This document shows, one piece after another, positions 9,515 through 18,406 of a DNA stretch of 64,000 nt. Each line of letters starts with the position of its first letter. The first letter of the stretch is position 1. The position numbers and the translations under genes were made by a program. The DNA lies in NCBI RefSeq assembly GCF_009712605.1, contig NZ_WASO01000003.1, positions 319,773 through 383,772 on the forward strand, given 5' to 3'. The DNA is from Paludibacter sp. (GTDB lineage: Bacteria; Bacteroidota; Bacteroidia; Bacteroidales; Paludibacteraceae). The notes below the pieces were generated by a model that was not told the DNA's origin, ran no database searches, and saw only the letters and a list, made by a program, of their open reading frames with translations.

Positions 9515-10741
9515 GGATAAAAAGTTAAGCTACATATTTATTAGAATTGTTTTGCTCAGAATTAAATTCATCAACTGTCAGATTTCCAAGGATCCAATGT
9601 CTTCTTTTTTTATTGTACCAGCATTCTATGTACTCAAAGATTTCCACACGTAGTTGTTCTATTGCTTTCAATTTACACCCATAAATCAATTCTGATTTAA
9701 ACGTCTTAAAGAAACTCTCAGCCACAGCATTATCCCAACAATTTCCTTTGCGATTCATACTTTGCTTGAACTGATAGGCATTCAAGTAATTTACCGTTTG
9801 CTTGCTACAAGATTGGACACTCCTATCGGAATGGAACAACATCTCTTTTTTTTTGTTTCCGGTCAGCTATAGCATCTTTTAACGCCGGGAGTACCGTTTG
9901 GATGGTTGTCATTCCTTTACTCAGGCACCAACCAATGATCTTCCTTTCATACAAGTCCAACACTGTGGTTAGATAAATAAATCCTTCAAAGTTTTGAATA
10001 TAAGTGATGTATGATACACATTTCTCACCTGGAGACGCTGTTCGGAAATCACGGTTTAAGATGCTCTGAGCAATGGGATCGGTATGCTTTGAGTCGGTGG
10101 TCACGACAAATTTCTTACCAATTTTACTTCGTATACTCTTTTCTCGCATCCGCTAGGATACTGTTGTTTGTGAGATAGCATAACCGACCTTTGTTAGTTC
10201 AACGGCAATCCTGAGACTCCCATAGCGTTGATGTTAACCAAAATAGGTTTCGCGGATCTTGTCTTTTGCTTCTTCTTTGTATTGCTCCCGCTTGCCTCAA
10301 CCAAAGGCTCGGAAGTAATAATACCCTGAGTTTGAAACCTCCAACACTTCACACATCATCTCAACTGTCCACTTCTTTTGGTTATCGGTGATAAACCGAT
10401 CGATCAACAGTTGTCCTTGGTGATAATGCTGACGGCTTTTATTAGTATCTCAAGCTCCATTTCCTTGCGCTTAAGCTGCTTGCGCACCTCCAAAAGTTCT
10501 TTCATTCTGGCGTTACTGATTGTTTTCCATTGCCTGGAAAACTTTCTTAGCCCTTGGCTTGAGATTTTTCTCTCCATTGGTACAGTAAGTTCGCACGCAT
10601 TCCTAACTCTCTCTGGCTAAATCGGATATATTACTGCGTTCGTAACTTAATTTCACCGTGTTCTCCTTGAACTCGCGGCTGTAATGCTTTCTGGTTGTTG
10701 TCATAATACAAAAGTAAGTTTTTACCCTTAACTTTTTATCC
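9515..10741 (-). mobile_element. Degenerate IS3-family insertion sequence
   Basis: Imperfect ends are visible: GGATAAAAAGTTAAG at 9515-9529 is repeated inverted at 10727-10741. Inside, on the minus strand, is orfA (start 10704) followed by orfB. No target-site duplication was found next to these ends. The element is about 1.23 kb, normal for IS3. Confidence 0.85.
9525..10704 (-). pseudogene. IS3-family transposase orfA/orfB, inactivated
   Basis: OrfA begins MTTTRKHYSREFKENTVKLS at 10704 but is broken by an AG duplication in the LARE|LGMRANLLYQW region and by later stops; its end (KELLEVRKQLKRKEMELEIL) can still be read. OrfB shows EVSNSGYYYFR, then stops, then the rve integrase core. The core carries SYITYIQNFEGFIYLTTVLDLYERKIIGW (split here by rule: YLTTVLDLYERKIIGW is the key part) and, in another frame, FHSDRS and GNCWDNAVAESFFKTFKSEL. 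The last switch lies in an A-run near 9840. With several stops and shifts the transposase cannot be functional. Confidence 0.88.
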
Positions 10742-10933
10742 AGACAAAGTTACTAAGTCCACTTTGTAACGCTATTTCAGGACTAGACAATCACTAAAAT
10801 AAAAAGGCAAACAACTATTTTTCATATGATCTTTTCTCTTTTGACGTAAAATTGCATAGCGTCGCGGCATGCCACGGCGCTACATTAGCCGAATTTTATT
10901 TCGTGACATCGGTAAATAAAATTTCAATATCAA
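10742..10933. other. AT-rich spacer with a REP-like palindrome
   Basis: No gene seen. The notable content is the GC-rich imperfect palindrome at 10857-10882, listed separately. Confidence 0.6.
10857..10882. repeat. GC-rich imperfect palindrome, REP-like
   Basis: A 26-base inverted repeat of the form TAGCGtCGcGGCA/TGCCaCGgCGCTA, with only two non-matching pairs, set in very AT-rich DNA. It could be a REP-type element or the hairpin of a small mobile remnant. No second copy was noticed in the window. Confidence 0.5.
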
Positions 10934-11383
10934 CTAATTGCCATTCTCATAGGGATTATACAAAATCTTTTTGATTTTCTTGTCTTTGAAGAATTCGTAA
11001 TGTGCATTTACCCAAGTATCACACGGATAAACTTTCATAATATTTGCTAAAGGTTTCATTGTAAAAGGTTCTTCAAATGCTATAGATAGAATTTTCTTCC
11101 CTGCAGGAAAGCCCGGTTTACTTTCAAAGAACAAATTAATACCCATACAATAGCCTGCACTATTATAAAAGTCAAATCCAGTTGGTTTCATCTCAATCTC
11201 TTTAAGAAGTTCTCCAATCGTTTTTCCAATATAGACATTCTGTCTGTCTACAAAGTTTTTTTTAAGATATGATTTCGTATCCCCTTTGAAAGATTTCAAA
11301 GCCTTATAATTAGGTATTGGTTGCTGCGAAAATAAATTGCATACAAGAAGCATGCTTGCAAAAATCAAAATTATTTTTTTCAT
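10934..11383 (-). CDS. Short exported protein of unknown function
   Basis: 149 residues from the ATG at 11383, with a signal peptide (MKKIILIFASMLLVCNLFSQ). The mature part has no recognised domain. It contains KTIGELLKEIEMKPTGFDFY and FFKDKKIKKILYNPYENGN. The start follows the upstream stop as TAAAGATG, so it is translationally coupled to the JAMM lipoprotein; a longer start at 11395 would overlap it. Its function is therefore probably linked to that protein (partner, inhibitor or immunity protein are possible), which is inference only. Confidence 0.75.
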   Translation of the reverse strand: MKKIILIFASMLLVCNLFSQQPIPNYKALKSFKGDTKSYLKKNFVDRQNVYIGKTIGELLKEIEMKPTGFDFYNSAGYCMGINLFFESKPGFPAGKKILSIAFEEPFTMKPLANIMKVYPCDTWVNAHYEFFKDKKIKKILYNPYENGN

Positions 11384-11385
11384 CT

Positions 11386-13008
11386 TTATTGACATTTTTG
11401 AGGTTGATAATTAGAGCCACTTTGAATTGTTTGTTGTTCTTTAAAATCGGCCTGTCCTTTCTTTTTCTCCGATATTTTCAAGCCCGTGCCATTATTATCC
11501 AAAACGTAAGAAATAGCATATGAATTGGCATCATCAGCAGAATATCCCAAATTTATCAAATTGTTATAAACAGCATTATACTGGATTGCCAATGTTGTCC
11601 CAGACGGAAACAAATGATCCGCTGTTGATGCTGGAAAATTCGAGTAACTGCAAAAGTTGTTGAATAACGACTGATTATCGATATATATCACATATTCCGA
11701 GCCATTGGATGCAAATACCACACTTGCATAAATATTAGAACATCCACTACTATACGTTCTACAAAGCATCATAACATCCTCTGGTGATGGACTCTGAGTT
11801 GTATTATTGGGGTGAGTATGAACAACAACACTGGTATTTGCCGAAGTTGAAATTCTAACTGAATGAGCGTTATTATCAGAATAAATATAAGGACCACCAC
11901 CTGCTTGATTTGATAAATAATACATACCATCATTAAAAGAAATACTTCCTCCCCATTCATAAGAACTACTACCTGCATAAGCTCGTAGTTGAGTCATGAA
12001 TGAATTTACATCAGCATAAGAACCCGTTGCATAATTTGTATTTGTATAATTCAATATTCCGTTCGTTCTAATTGAATTATCAGTTGCCGATGAGGGGCAG
12101 TTGGTACGAGTTTGAATTGTAGGGGTTGACGAACTGCCGCTACCACCGGTATACCCTCCGCCAGTACTTTGACCACCTCCGCTACTTCCGCCATCGTCAT
12201 AACATACAGTCAGATACTGATTGCCTTCATAAGACCAGCTACAAGTAGAAGGAGAGACGTTTTGTGCACCTTGAGATTCAGAATTCGTGTACGTATAATA
12301 ACATAACTGAGACCAAAGCTGAAAAGTAAGTGTAGAGCAGATGGTTGCTGCAGAGACTTTATTCCTCATTCCCATGCTTATGTCAATTCCATTCTCATCC
12401 ACTTGCGTTACTCGCATCGTTACTTTACCATTTTCAAATTTCCATCCATTATTAAAGTGTCCATCCAGTGTATGGTAAAATACATAGCCGCTGTAACCCT
12501 TCTGCCATTTTCTATAATTTGAACTAAAAGCGGCAAAGTGAGTCGATTCGAGATAAGCCTTATCCGGGACAAGGGTCATTAAAAATGCATACATTCTGTC
12601 ATCTTTCTTTTCGTTGATTACAACCATTTGAGTAAAAGTACTTATATATCTCGCATCACCTGTCGTCTCATAGGCTTGCTTATTGTCTGGCGTAACAAAA
12701 CTAAATCTCTGTTGTGTATTTAAAGGCGTATGAACAGCTGAATAGCCTTCGTATTTAACACTGTAAGCATGTTTCCAATCGGGCTTGGCTGAAAATTTAG
12801 CATTACTTGATTTTACCCTGGCAATCCCAATCGGCAATGATGCCTGAAAAGTTTTATTATACCATTCCTGAGCTGCTGCCACGTCATTATCGGGCGACCC
12901 CGTTATGGAAGCCACTGCATTCTGAATATCCGCTTTACAAGCGTATAATAACACTGTAAATAAAACGATAATAGTCGAATAAAAAAAACATCTCTTTTGT
13001 TTTTTCAT
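11386..13008 (-). CDS. Lipoprotein with C-terminal JAMM/JAB metalloprotease-like domain
   Basis: 540 residues. A lipobox LLYAC places the lipidated cysteine at 24, so the protein is exported and membrane-anchored. Residues about 40-270 form an unrecognised domain, followed by a Gly/Ser-rich linker (272-295). The C-terminal domain (about 300-500) carries a complete JAMM signature: Glu351 in YEWGG, H397-T-H399-P and S408-P-E-D411, as in zinc-dependent isopeptidases and related JAB proteins. Most bacterial JAB proteins are cytoplasmic; an exported lipidated one is unusual. Coupled to the downstream 149-residue protein. Possible roles include envelope peptide processing or a polymorphic-toxin-like effector; neither is shown. 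Confidence 0.75.
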   Translation of the reverse strand: MKKQKRCFFYSTIIVLFTVLLYACKADIQNAVASITGSPDNDVAAAQEWYNKTFQASLPIGIARVKSSNAKFSAKPDWKHAYSVKYEGYSAVHTPLNTQQRFSFVTPDNKQAYETTGDARYISTFTQMVVINEKKDDRMYAFLMTLVPDKAYLESTHFAAFSSNYRKWQKGYSGYVFYHTLDGHFNNGWKFENGKVTMRVTQVDENGIDISMGMRNKVSAATICSTLTFQLWSQLCYYTYTNSESQGAQNVSPSTCSWSYEGNQYLTVCYDDGGSSGGGQSTGGGYTGGSGSSSTPTIQTRTNCPSSATDNSIRTNGILNYTNTNYATGSYADVNSFMTQLRAYAGSSSYEWGGSISFNDGMYYLSNQAGGGPYIYSDNNAHSVRISTSANTSVVVHTHPNNTTQSPSPEDVMMLCRTYSSGCSNIYASVVFASNGSEYVIYIDNQSLFNNFCSYSNFPASTADHLFPSGTTLAIQYNAVYNNLINLGYSADDANSYAISYVLDNNGTGLKISEKKKGQADFKEQQTIQSGSNYQPQKCQ

Positions 13009-13061
13009 GAATAAATGATGTTAATATGATTATAAAGAATTGGATCCTTCTCTACTTGGGC

Positions 13062-14945
13062 TCACTGGATTGCATCAATCAGTTGAGCCATTTCGGACTG
13101 AATACTGTCTGTTTCTTGGTTTCTTATTTTAGGCTTTTTCTCCATCAGTTGTCTGGCGAGGTTCCTTGCCTCGGGTAATTCACCGGTTTCATAATCCATT
13201 TTGGCGATTAAATACAGAGGAGTGAAGAGTGCCGGTATCATCCGTGAGGCGGTGTTCCATGCTCCTCTGGCACCTGCGGTGTTTCCCGTTGCCCGGTAAC
13301 ATTTCCCCAGTTCTGTATAATTGCTTGCCTGTGGCTGCAGGACATTTGCTTTCTGCAACACAGGTATGGCTTCGGAATATGCCCCCGACAAGGTAAGCAC
13401 TTTACCATAGTTGGTCATAAACAGTCCGTTATTACTCAGTGTAGGATAACACGATTGAAGCAGTTTAATTCCCCTTTGATTATTAAACAATGTCAATCCT
13501 TTTTTCCAGTCGTTACAAGCAGCATCGTATTGTAAAACACTGTTCGTTAAAAACGTAATAATTACACCATAAAACAATAGCAGTCCTGCCACAATCACTA
13601 TCTTCCCGATTCTGGGCTGCTTCTTTAAAAATAAAGCAAACGGCAATCTTAAAACCCACCTGTCTCCCCCACATTTCTTAAGGATAGGAACCTGAGATGA
13701 GGTCGAATTTAAGAGGGCTACGAGCATAACCTGTATCACATTCAGCTGAAACACATCAGAAGGATAGGAAAAACACCCGAATGTAAACAACGCCACTAGG
13801 GTTGCTTTAATAGCCGTAATTTCGGGTGGATTCTCCCGATTTTTAAAAAACAGGATGTAACCCAATGCACCCAATAGCAAAAGTCCCATTATACCTTGTT
13901 CGACAAGTAGTTTCAGCACTTCATTAAATGCAAATCCATTATTATCGGCTAAGTTGCTGAAAGAGGAAGTTGGATGTAACGAGAAGTACCGTGCCTGATA
14001 TTCCATGTAGTTAGCTTGAAAACCATTGATACCATATCCAAAAACAGGCTTGTCCTTTATCATATCGAGCGAGATGCGCCATATCAACAATCGCCCATCA
14101 GCCGACTCTTTTCTAACGGCATAGAGTCCAACTACTAACGCAATAACCGACAAGCTTATAGCTACACCCATCAGCAGCTTGCGAATTGAATTTTTCCGGA
14201 CAAAACGTTGGTAAATACCTTCTGGGCGAAAAAATATAAAGTAAACACAGCCTGCCAGGCTGCCACACCAGGCTGCTCGGGAATGACTTGCCAACAACTG
14301 AATAAAGAACAGAAACAGAAGTACAAACCGCAGAATCTTCATAAAAGGAATTCGATGTATAAATTTGCTGCTATCGGTATTCCTAATAGGTAAACACAGT
14401 GTCGCTACAAATACAACAGACATAAATCCACCCATTATGCCTGTATTATTGAATACGCCTGTCACATCAACCAATCCATATCCGGGCATAAAGTATTGTG
14501 TTTGGTTGGCTATACCATAGATTATTTGCGCTATGCCGACTAATGGAAACAGAAGCAACAGGTATTTAACATGCTGCGGTTTAACATTCCTAAAAATAAG
14601 GAATAGAATAACAAGCGTTATAAACTCAAAGAAAGTCTCGGGGTTTATTGTCCTATGTTGTAATGCAAAACAAACTCCGGTGTAAAGCATATATGCTATC
14701 ACAAGTATATCGGCAGCAGTGTGCCTTATTGTGTAATTCTTAGCAAAAATAATCTCGCCGGCAAAAAAGAAGGACAACGAAATTGCTAACGTAAAAAAAA
14801 CAGGAGCAATAATGTCAATCTGGTTCAAACCAACAAACGAATCGTATGTACGCAGTGGAAACAAGCAGCAAACAAACACAATTATACCGACAAAGAAAAA
14901 TTTCAAGTCCGAAATACTATTTGCTAATTTGCTTGCTTGTTTCAT
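13062..14945 (-). CDS. O-antigen-ligase-like membrane protein with C-terminal TPR region
   Basis: 627 residues. About 12 hydrophobic segments cover residues 15-480, with the Wzy_C-type periplasmic loop (FGYGINGFQANYMEYQARYF, preceded by RLLIWRISLDMI) near residue 290. This is the layout of the O-antigen ligase/polymerase superfamily (WaaL, Wzy, PglL). Residues about 480-620 hold two to three TPR-like repeats (NYTELGKCYRATGNTAGARGAW). Substrate unknown: lipopolysaccharide, glycoprotein and exopolysaccharide enzymes share this fold. It lies between DUF1573 and JAMM genes on one strand, which may form one transcript. Confidence 0.8.
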   Translation of the reverse strand: MKQASKLANSISDLKFFFVGIIVFVCCLFPLRTYDSFVGLNQIDIIAPVFFTLAISLSFFFAGEIIFAKNYTIRHTAADILVIAYMLYTGVCFALQHRTINPETFFEFITLVILFLIFRNVKPQHVKYLLLLFPLVGIAQIIYGIANQTQYFMPGYGLVDVTGVFNNTGIMGGFMSVVFVATLCLPIRNTDSSKFIHRIPFMKILRFVLLFLFFIQLLASHSRAAWCGSLAGCVYFIFFRPEGIYQRFVRKNSIRKLLMGVAISLSVIALVVGLYAVRKESADGRLLIWRISLDMIKDKPVFGYGINGFQANYMEYQARYFSLHPTSSFSNLADNNGFAFNEVLKLLVEQGIMGLLLLGALGYILFFKNRENPPEITAIKATLVALFTFGCFSYPSDVFQLNVIQVMLVALLNSTSSQVPILKKCGGDRWVLRLPFALFLKKQPRIGKIVIVAGLLLFYGVIITFLTNSVLQYDAACNDWKKGLTLFNNQRGIKLLQSCYPTLSNNGLFMTNYGKVLTLSGAYSEAIPVLQKANVLQPQASNYTELGKCYRATGNTAGARGAWNTASRMIPALFTPLYLIAKMDYETGELPEARNLARQLMEKKPKIRNQETDSIQSEMAQLIDAIQ

Positions 14946-14970
14946 CTATAATAATATAATACTAACAAAT

Positions 14971-15354
14971 TTATTCTATCATTCCTTTGATATACAATTG
15001 AACAACTTGCTTATTCGCATTAGAATAGACAAAAAGAGTTTTGCGAATTAAACCTATTTTTCCTTTCAATTCCAAAATGGCATATACATGTCCTTTAGTA
15101 CCTGCCTGGACCGGTTTCTTAGTCCATTCAGAAATAGTACAGCCACACGATGTTTGCACGCTGTTTATTATTAGTGGAGCACTACCTGTATTTTTAAAAG
15201 TATAGTTAAATCTGATTTTCTTTGATTTGGAAGTGAATTTAATAACACCCAAATCATATTCCTGTTTCTCGAAACTCAGAACCGGCTTACCCTGTGCCAT
15301 CATCAGATGGCTTATTGCTAAAAGCAAGATAAGTAATAGAAGATTTTTTTTCAT
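14971..15354 (-). CDS. DUF1573 exported protein
   Basis: 127 residues with signal peptide (MKKNLLLLILLLAISHLMMAQ). The mature domain has the DUF1573 pattern: FNYTFKNTGSAPLIINSVQTS followed by CGCT and a final beta-rich ASH-like fold (split run: KNTGSAPLIINS and CGCTISEW are the key motifs). The family is periplasmic and of unknown function in Bacteroidota. First of a likely four-gene minus-strand transcript (DUF1573, ligase-like, JAMM lipoprotein, exported partner), with a 25-base gap to the next gene. Confidence 0.85.
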   Translation of the reverse strand: MKKNLLLLILLLAISHLMMAQGKPVLSFEKQEYDLGVIKFTSKSKKIRFNYTFKNTGSAPLIINSVQTSCGCTISEWTKKPVQAGTKGHVYAILELKGKIGLIRKTLFVYSNANKQVVQLYIKGMIE

Positions 15355-15414
15355 TGTGTTTATTGCTTTATTAACCCGTAGTACACTTGATAATGTATTT
15401 AGATTTTATTTGTG

Positions 15415-15849
15415 ATTATATTACGTTATTACATAAAAGAATTGCCGCCTCTGAATTTATCATATTTAATAAAAAAAGCATATAAAATAAACATATTATC
15501 TAGTTTTATTTATTATTAAATATTTATACATATATAATTAAACATAATGAACGATGCAAATATAAACATTTTCAATTTATATTATAAAAAATATACAACA
15601 TATAAATTCATGTTTTACAACATAATTTTTTCAAAATACAAGCAGCTAATAGCTATCACATTAACAATCAAAGGATCAGAAAAACTATTTACCATAGGAG
15701 ATATTGACTTGTAATAGATAAGCACTTTCTATCTGATATCTTGTTTTATAGTTTTTATAAAGGAGTAAATTAATAGACTTTATGCTGCACAACAGAACTG
15801 AATACATAGCAGTATCAATAGCTGTTTTTGAAAAAAACAGAGCAATTTC
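15415..15849. other. Very AT-rich stretch without genes
   Basis: About 435 bases of mostly A/T between the DUF1573 gene and the ISAon1-like element. No open frame with recognisable content and no hairpin terminator were seen. It marks the edge of the accessory region. Confidence 0.6.
15557..15564 (-). promoter_or_regulatory. Possible promoter box TATATTTG for DUF1573 transcript
   Basis: CAAATATA on the plus strand gives TATATTTG on the minus strand, about 200 bases before the DUF1573 start. The region is extremely AT-rich, so chance matches are likely. Confidence 0.3.
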
Positions 15850-17222
15850 GGATCACCTACAAAAGTTGAGGGGGAATAACAGAATTTCTATCTTTGCAGT
15901 AAAAAAACAGAGATGCTAAAAGATGGATATAGCCTGTTATTACCGGCAGGCTTTACAGATTATTTTGACATAGTGAATGTGGAAGAGAAACTTGTAATAA
16001 AAGAACAAGAAGAGTCTGATCAATTAGAGAGTAAGGGTTTTTATCCGGCAGTTCTGGTGCAGGATTTTCCACTACGGGGCAAACCTCTGTTGCTAAATAT
16101 CCGTCGACGACGTTGGATAAATAAACAGACCGGGGAATATGTCAACCGTGAGATACATATCACAGCAGACGGTACACGATTAACGCAAGAATTTGCGTCT
16201 TTTTTAAAAGGATTACATCGATAATCATGCCGTCAGTTGTAATACTATAGGAGACTTGTATGGTCTTGATGGCAACCTGTTCGAGCGGCAGTACAAGAAT
16301 CATTTGAGCGAATTTAAGCAATGGGAACAGAGGGTTCATGCGCCGGATTGGATCTTGTATCCCAAGAATATGGGTTCTTATCTGCGCATTGATGAAGTGG
16401 CACTATCCCAAGGGGAATTATATACCGTTTTAATCAACAAGCAAGCCAAAGGCCGTCAGGGCAGCATTGTTGCTATTATAAAAGGAACTCAGGCAGAGGT
16501 AATTTGTAAAGTGCTTCTTCAAATGAACCGCAAAAGGCGGTTTCAGGCTCGGGAAATTACCATGGATGTATATAGTTGATTGCCAAGGCCTGTTTCCCGG
16601 CTGCCAAACGGGTAATTGACCGGTTTCATGTGCAAAAGCTGGCTTACGATGCGGTTCAGGAAATGCGCATTAAAGCCCGCTGGGAGGCATTGGACAAAGA
16701 AGCCATAGCCATCCATCTTGCCAAATGCAAAGGTGAGAAATACATCGCTCCTGCCTTTGAGAACGGAGATCCGCTCAAGCAGTTGCTGGCTCGCAGTCGT
16801 TATCTCTTGTTTAAAAAGAAATCTTCATGGACGCCGTCGCAGGAGCAAAGAGCAAAAATTCTTTTCCGGGAATATCCTGATATAAAGAAGGCTTATTATC
16901 TGAGTATGCAATTAGGTCTGATTTATCATCAAACCAAGCAGGCAGATGTGGCTTTAACCCGTTTTGCCCGGTGGTACGATCAGATTGATCGTAGCGGATT
17001 CCTTTCCTTTAGTACTATCGTAAGAACTATCCAGACCCATTATCTGGAAATTGTCAATTTCTTCCACCGCAGATCAACCAATGCAGCATCCGAATCATTC
17101 AATTCCAAAATCAAAGCCTTCCGATCTCTTTTCAGAGGTGTAACGGACAAGGCTTTTTTCTTGTTCCGCTTATCAAAATTATATGCTTAAATTTCAAATC
17201 CCTCAACTTTTGTAGGTGATCC
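15850..17222 (+). mobile_element. ISAon1-like insertion sequence (dead)
   Basis: Perfect 23-base terminal inverted repeats lie at 15850-15872 and 17200-17222 (they begin GGATCACCTAC at the left end). A TATCTTTG promoter box at 15889-15896 stands ahead of the transposase. No target duplication is evident (flanks differ). The perfect ends suggest a fairly recent insertion even though the transposase is broken. Confidence 0.9.
15913..17190 (+). pseudogene. ISAon1-family transposase in three frames
   Basis: The first frame (15913-16224) is the ISAon1 N-terminal region protein, ending FASFLKGLHR. The second frame opens about 16208 (KDYIDNHAVSC) and runs to 16579 with QYKNHLSEFKQWEQR, DWILYPKNMGSYLRIDE and the catalytic-region end ITMD. 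In this family the first break may be natural (two proteins or a recoding shift). The second break, at 16576-16579, removes about four expected residues after ITMD and shifts frame into LIAKACFPAAKRVIDRFHVQK, which continues to 17190. A small deletion there inactivates the DDE-type transposase. Confidence 0.85.
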
Positions 17223-17259
17223 CTTCTTTCGGTCGAAGGTTGGTCTTATGCAATAAGTA

Positions 17260-17298
17260 AAAAAGTCTCTGAAAATAATTACTTTTCAGAGACTTTTT
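17260..17298 (-). terminator. Hairpin terminator after the tRNA-Lys pair
   Basis: Arms AAAAGTCTCTGAAAA (17261-17275) and TTTTCAGAGACTTTTT (about 17283-17298) form a long stem. Read leftward it ends in a U-run from the A-tract at 17257-17264, as expected for a rho-independent terminator of the minus-strand tRNA transcript. It may work in both directions. Confidence 0.8.
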
Positions 17299-17302
17299 AT
17301 TG

Positions 17303-17375
17303 TGATTCAGCTGGGATTCGAACCCAGGACCCCATCCTTAAAAGGGATGTGCTCTACCGGCTGAGCTACTGAATC
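17303..17375 (-). tRNA. tRNA-Lys (anticodon UUU), copy 2
   Basis: A 73-base cloverleaf: acceptor GATTCAG/CTGAATC with discriminator A, D-stem GCTC/GAGC, anticodon stem CATCC/GGATG with loop CTTTTAA (anticodon TTT), T-stem CTGGG/CCCAG with TTCGAAT. CCA is not encoded. Identical to the copy at 17411-17483. Confidence 0.98.
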
Positions 17376-17410
17376 AGGGCTTTTACGCCTATATGTAGTT
17401 TGAGTTTCGG

Positions 17411-17483
17411 TGATTCAGCTGGGATTCGAACCCAGGACCCCATCCTTAAAAGGGATGTGCTCTACCGGCTGAGCTACTGAATC
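17411..17483 (-). tRNA. tRNA-Lys (anticodon UUU), copy 1
   Basis: Identical in all 73 bases to the copy at 17303-17375, 35 bases upstream of it on the minus strand. CCA is not encoded. Transcribed from the promoter box at 17520-17513. Confidence 0.98.
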
Positions 17484-17512
17484 AAGGCTTTAAGCTATTG
17501 CTAAAAGCGGAT

Positions 17513-17544
17513 GCAAAGATAGGGTCTTTTTTTTGAAACACCAA
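17513..17544 (-). promoter_or_regulatory. Promoter for the tRNA-Lys pair
   Basis: TATCTTTG at 17520-17513 with a TTG at 17544-17542, 21 bases further upstream. The -7 box lies about 30 bases before the first tRNA. Confidence 0.65.
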
Positions 17545-17608
17545 GTGGTGACGGCAATTTTGGATTAAAGAAATTGCTATTTTTTTTAATTAATTGATAT
17601 GTAGTTTT

Positions 17609-18367
17609 TTATCCTGGTTGATTGTGGAGGTTTTTTATTGTTTTGGCAAAATCAACCATCTTTTCGGGGGTGCTTTCCAGTATATTTCCCACCACAATAA
17701 TGTCGGCTCCCGCATTTAAAGCGTTCAAAATATCTTCGTTAGTGCGTAATCCGCCTCCAACAATTAGTGGAACAGATATCGATTTTTTGACGCCGGAGAT
17801 CATTTCGGCAGGGACCGGCGGTTTTGCCCCGCTACCGGCTTCAAGGTAGATCAGCTTGTTGCCCAGTAATTCGCCGGCAATGGCAGTTGCTGCGGCTAAT
17901 TGCGGTTTATGTCGTGGTATGGGGCGTGTGTTGCTGATATATTCCACGGCTGTTGTTTGATCGCTTTCCACCAGAATGTATCCGGTTGATATTGTCTCTA
18001 TGCCTGATTGTTTTACCGCAGGTGCAATAACAACGTGTTGCCCGATCAGAAAATCAGGGTTACGTCCGGATATCAGAGACAAAAACAATAAAGCATCGGC
18101 TTCGGGCGTAAACTGGATTGCATTACCCGGGAAAAGAACCATTGGTATCAGGCATTGGCTTTTCAGGTGTTTGATTAGCCGTGCGGTAGATTCGCTGGTG
18201 AGGCTGCCGCCGATAAAAATAAGGTCGGGTTTTGCGATATTGAGTAGCGATGCAAGATGGGAGATCTGTTTTTCGTCCGAGCATTTATCCGGATCGATCA
18301 ACACGACAAATAGTTTTTGATTTTGCTTTACTGCGTCCGATATTAATTGGTAAATTGCCTGCTTCAT
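17609..18367 (-). CDS. Geranylgeranylglyceryl/heptaprenylglyceryl phosphate synthase (PcrB family)
   Basis: 252 residues. The TIM-barrel prenyltransferase joins a polyprenyl diphosphate to sn-glycerol-1-phosphate. Visible motifs: LIDPDK (metal and substrate), FIGGSLTSE, LFPGN, YLEAGSGAKPPV and IVGGGLRTNEDI followed by ADIIVVGN. Bacteroidota members of this family are known from in-vitro work to make geranylgeranylglyceryl phosphate, an archaeal-type lipid intermediate; the physiological role is unclear. Own promoter TACCTTTG at 18393-18386, but it also follows the M64/glycosyltransferase pair on the same strand with a 39-base gap. Confidence 0.93.
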   Translation of the reverse strand: MKQAIYQLISDAVKQNQKLFVVLIDPDKCSDEKQISHLASLLNIAKPDLIFIGGSLTSESTARLIKHLKSQCLIPMVLFPGNAIQFTPEADALLFLSLISGRNPDFLIGQHVVIAPAVKQSGIETISTGYILVESDQTTAVEYISNTRPIPRHKPQLAAATAIAGELLGNKLIYLEAGSGAKPPVPAEMISGVKKSISVPLIVGGGLRTNEDILNALNAGADIIVVGNILESTPEKMVDFAKTIKNLHNQPG

Positions 18368-18385
18368 AGTGAGTTTTTAACAAAG

Positions 18386-18393
18386 CAAAGGTA
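18386..18393 (-). promoter_or_regulatory. Promoter box TACCTTTG for the PcrB gene
   Basis: TACCTTTG on the minus strand, 18 bases before the ATG at 18367, in the gap after the glycosyltransferase gene. Confidence 0.55.
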
Positions 18394-18406
18394 AGAAAAG
18401 AAATGT

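Noticed and set aside
15913..16579. A functional ISAon1 transposase using recoding at both breaks
   Set aside because: Recoding could explain the first break, but the second lacks expected residues after ITMD as well as a frame, which points to a deletion.
17303..17483. The tandem tRNA copies as left and right attachment sites of an island
   Set aside because: Only 35 bases separate the full-length copies, so nothing is inserted between them; a simple duplication explains it better.
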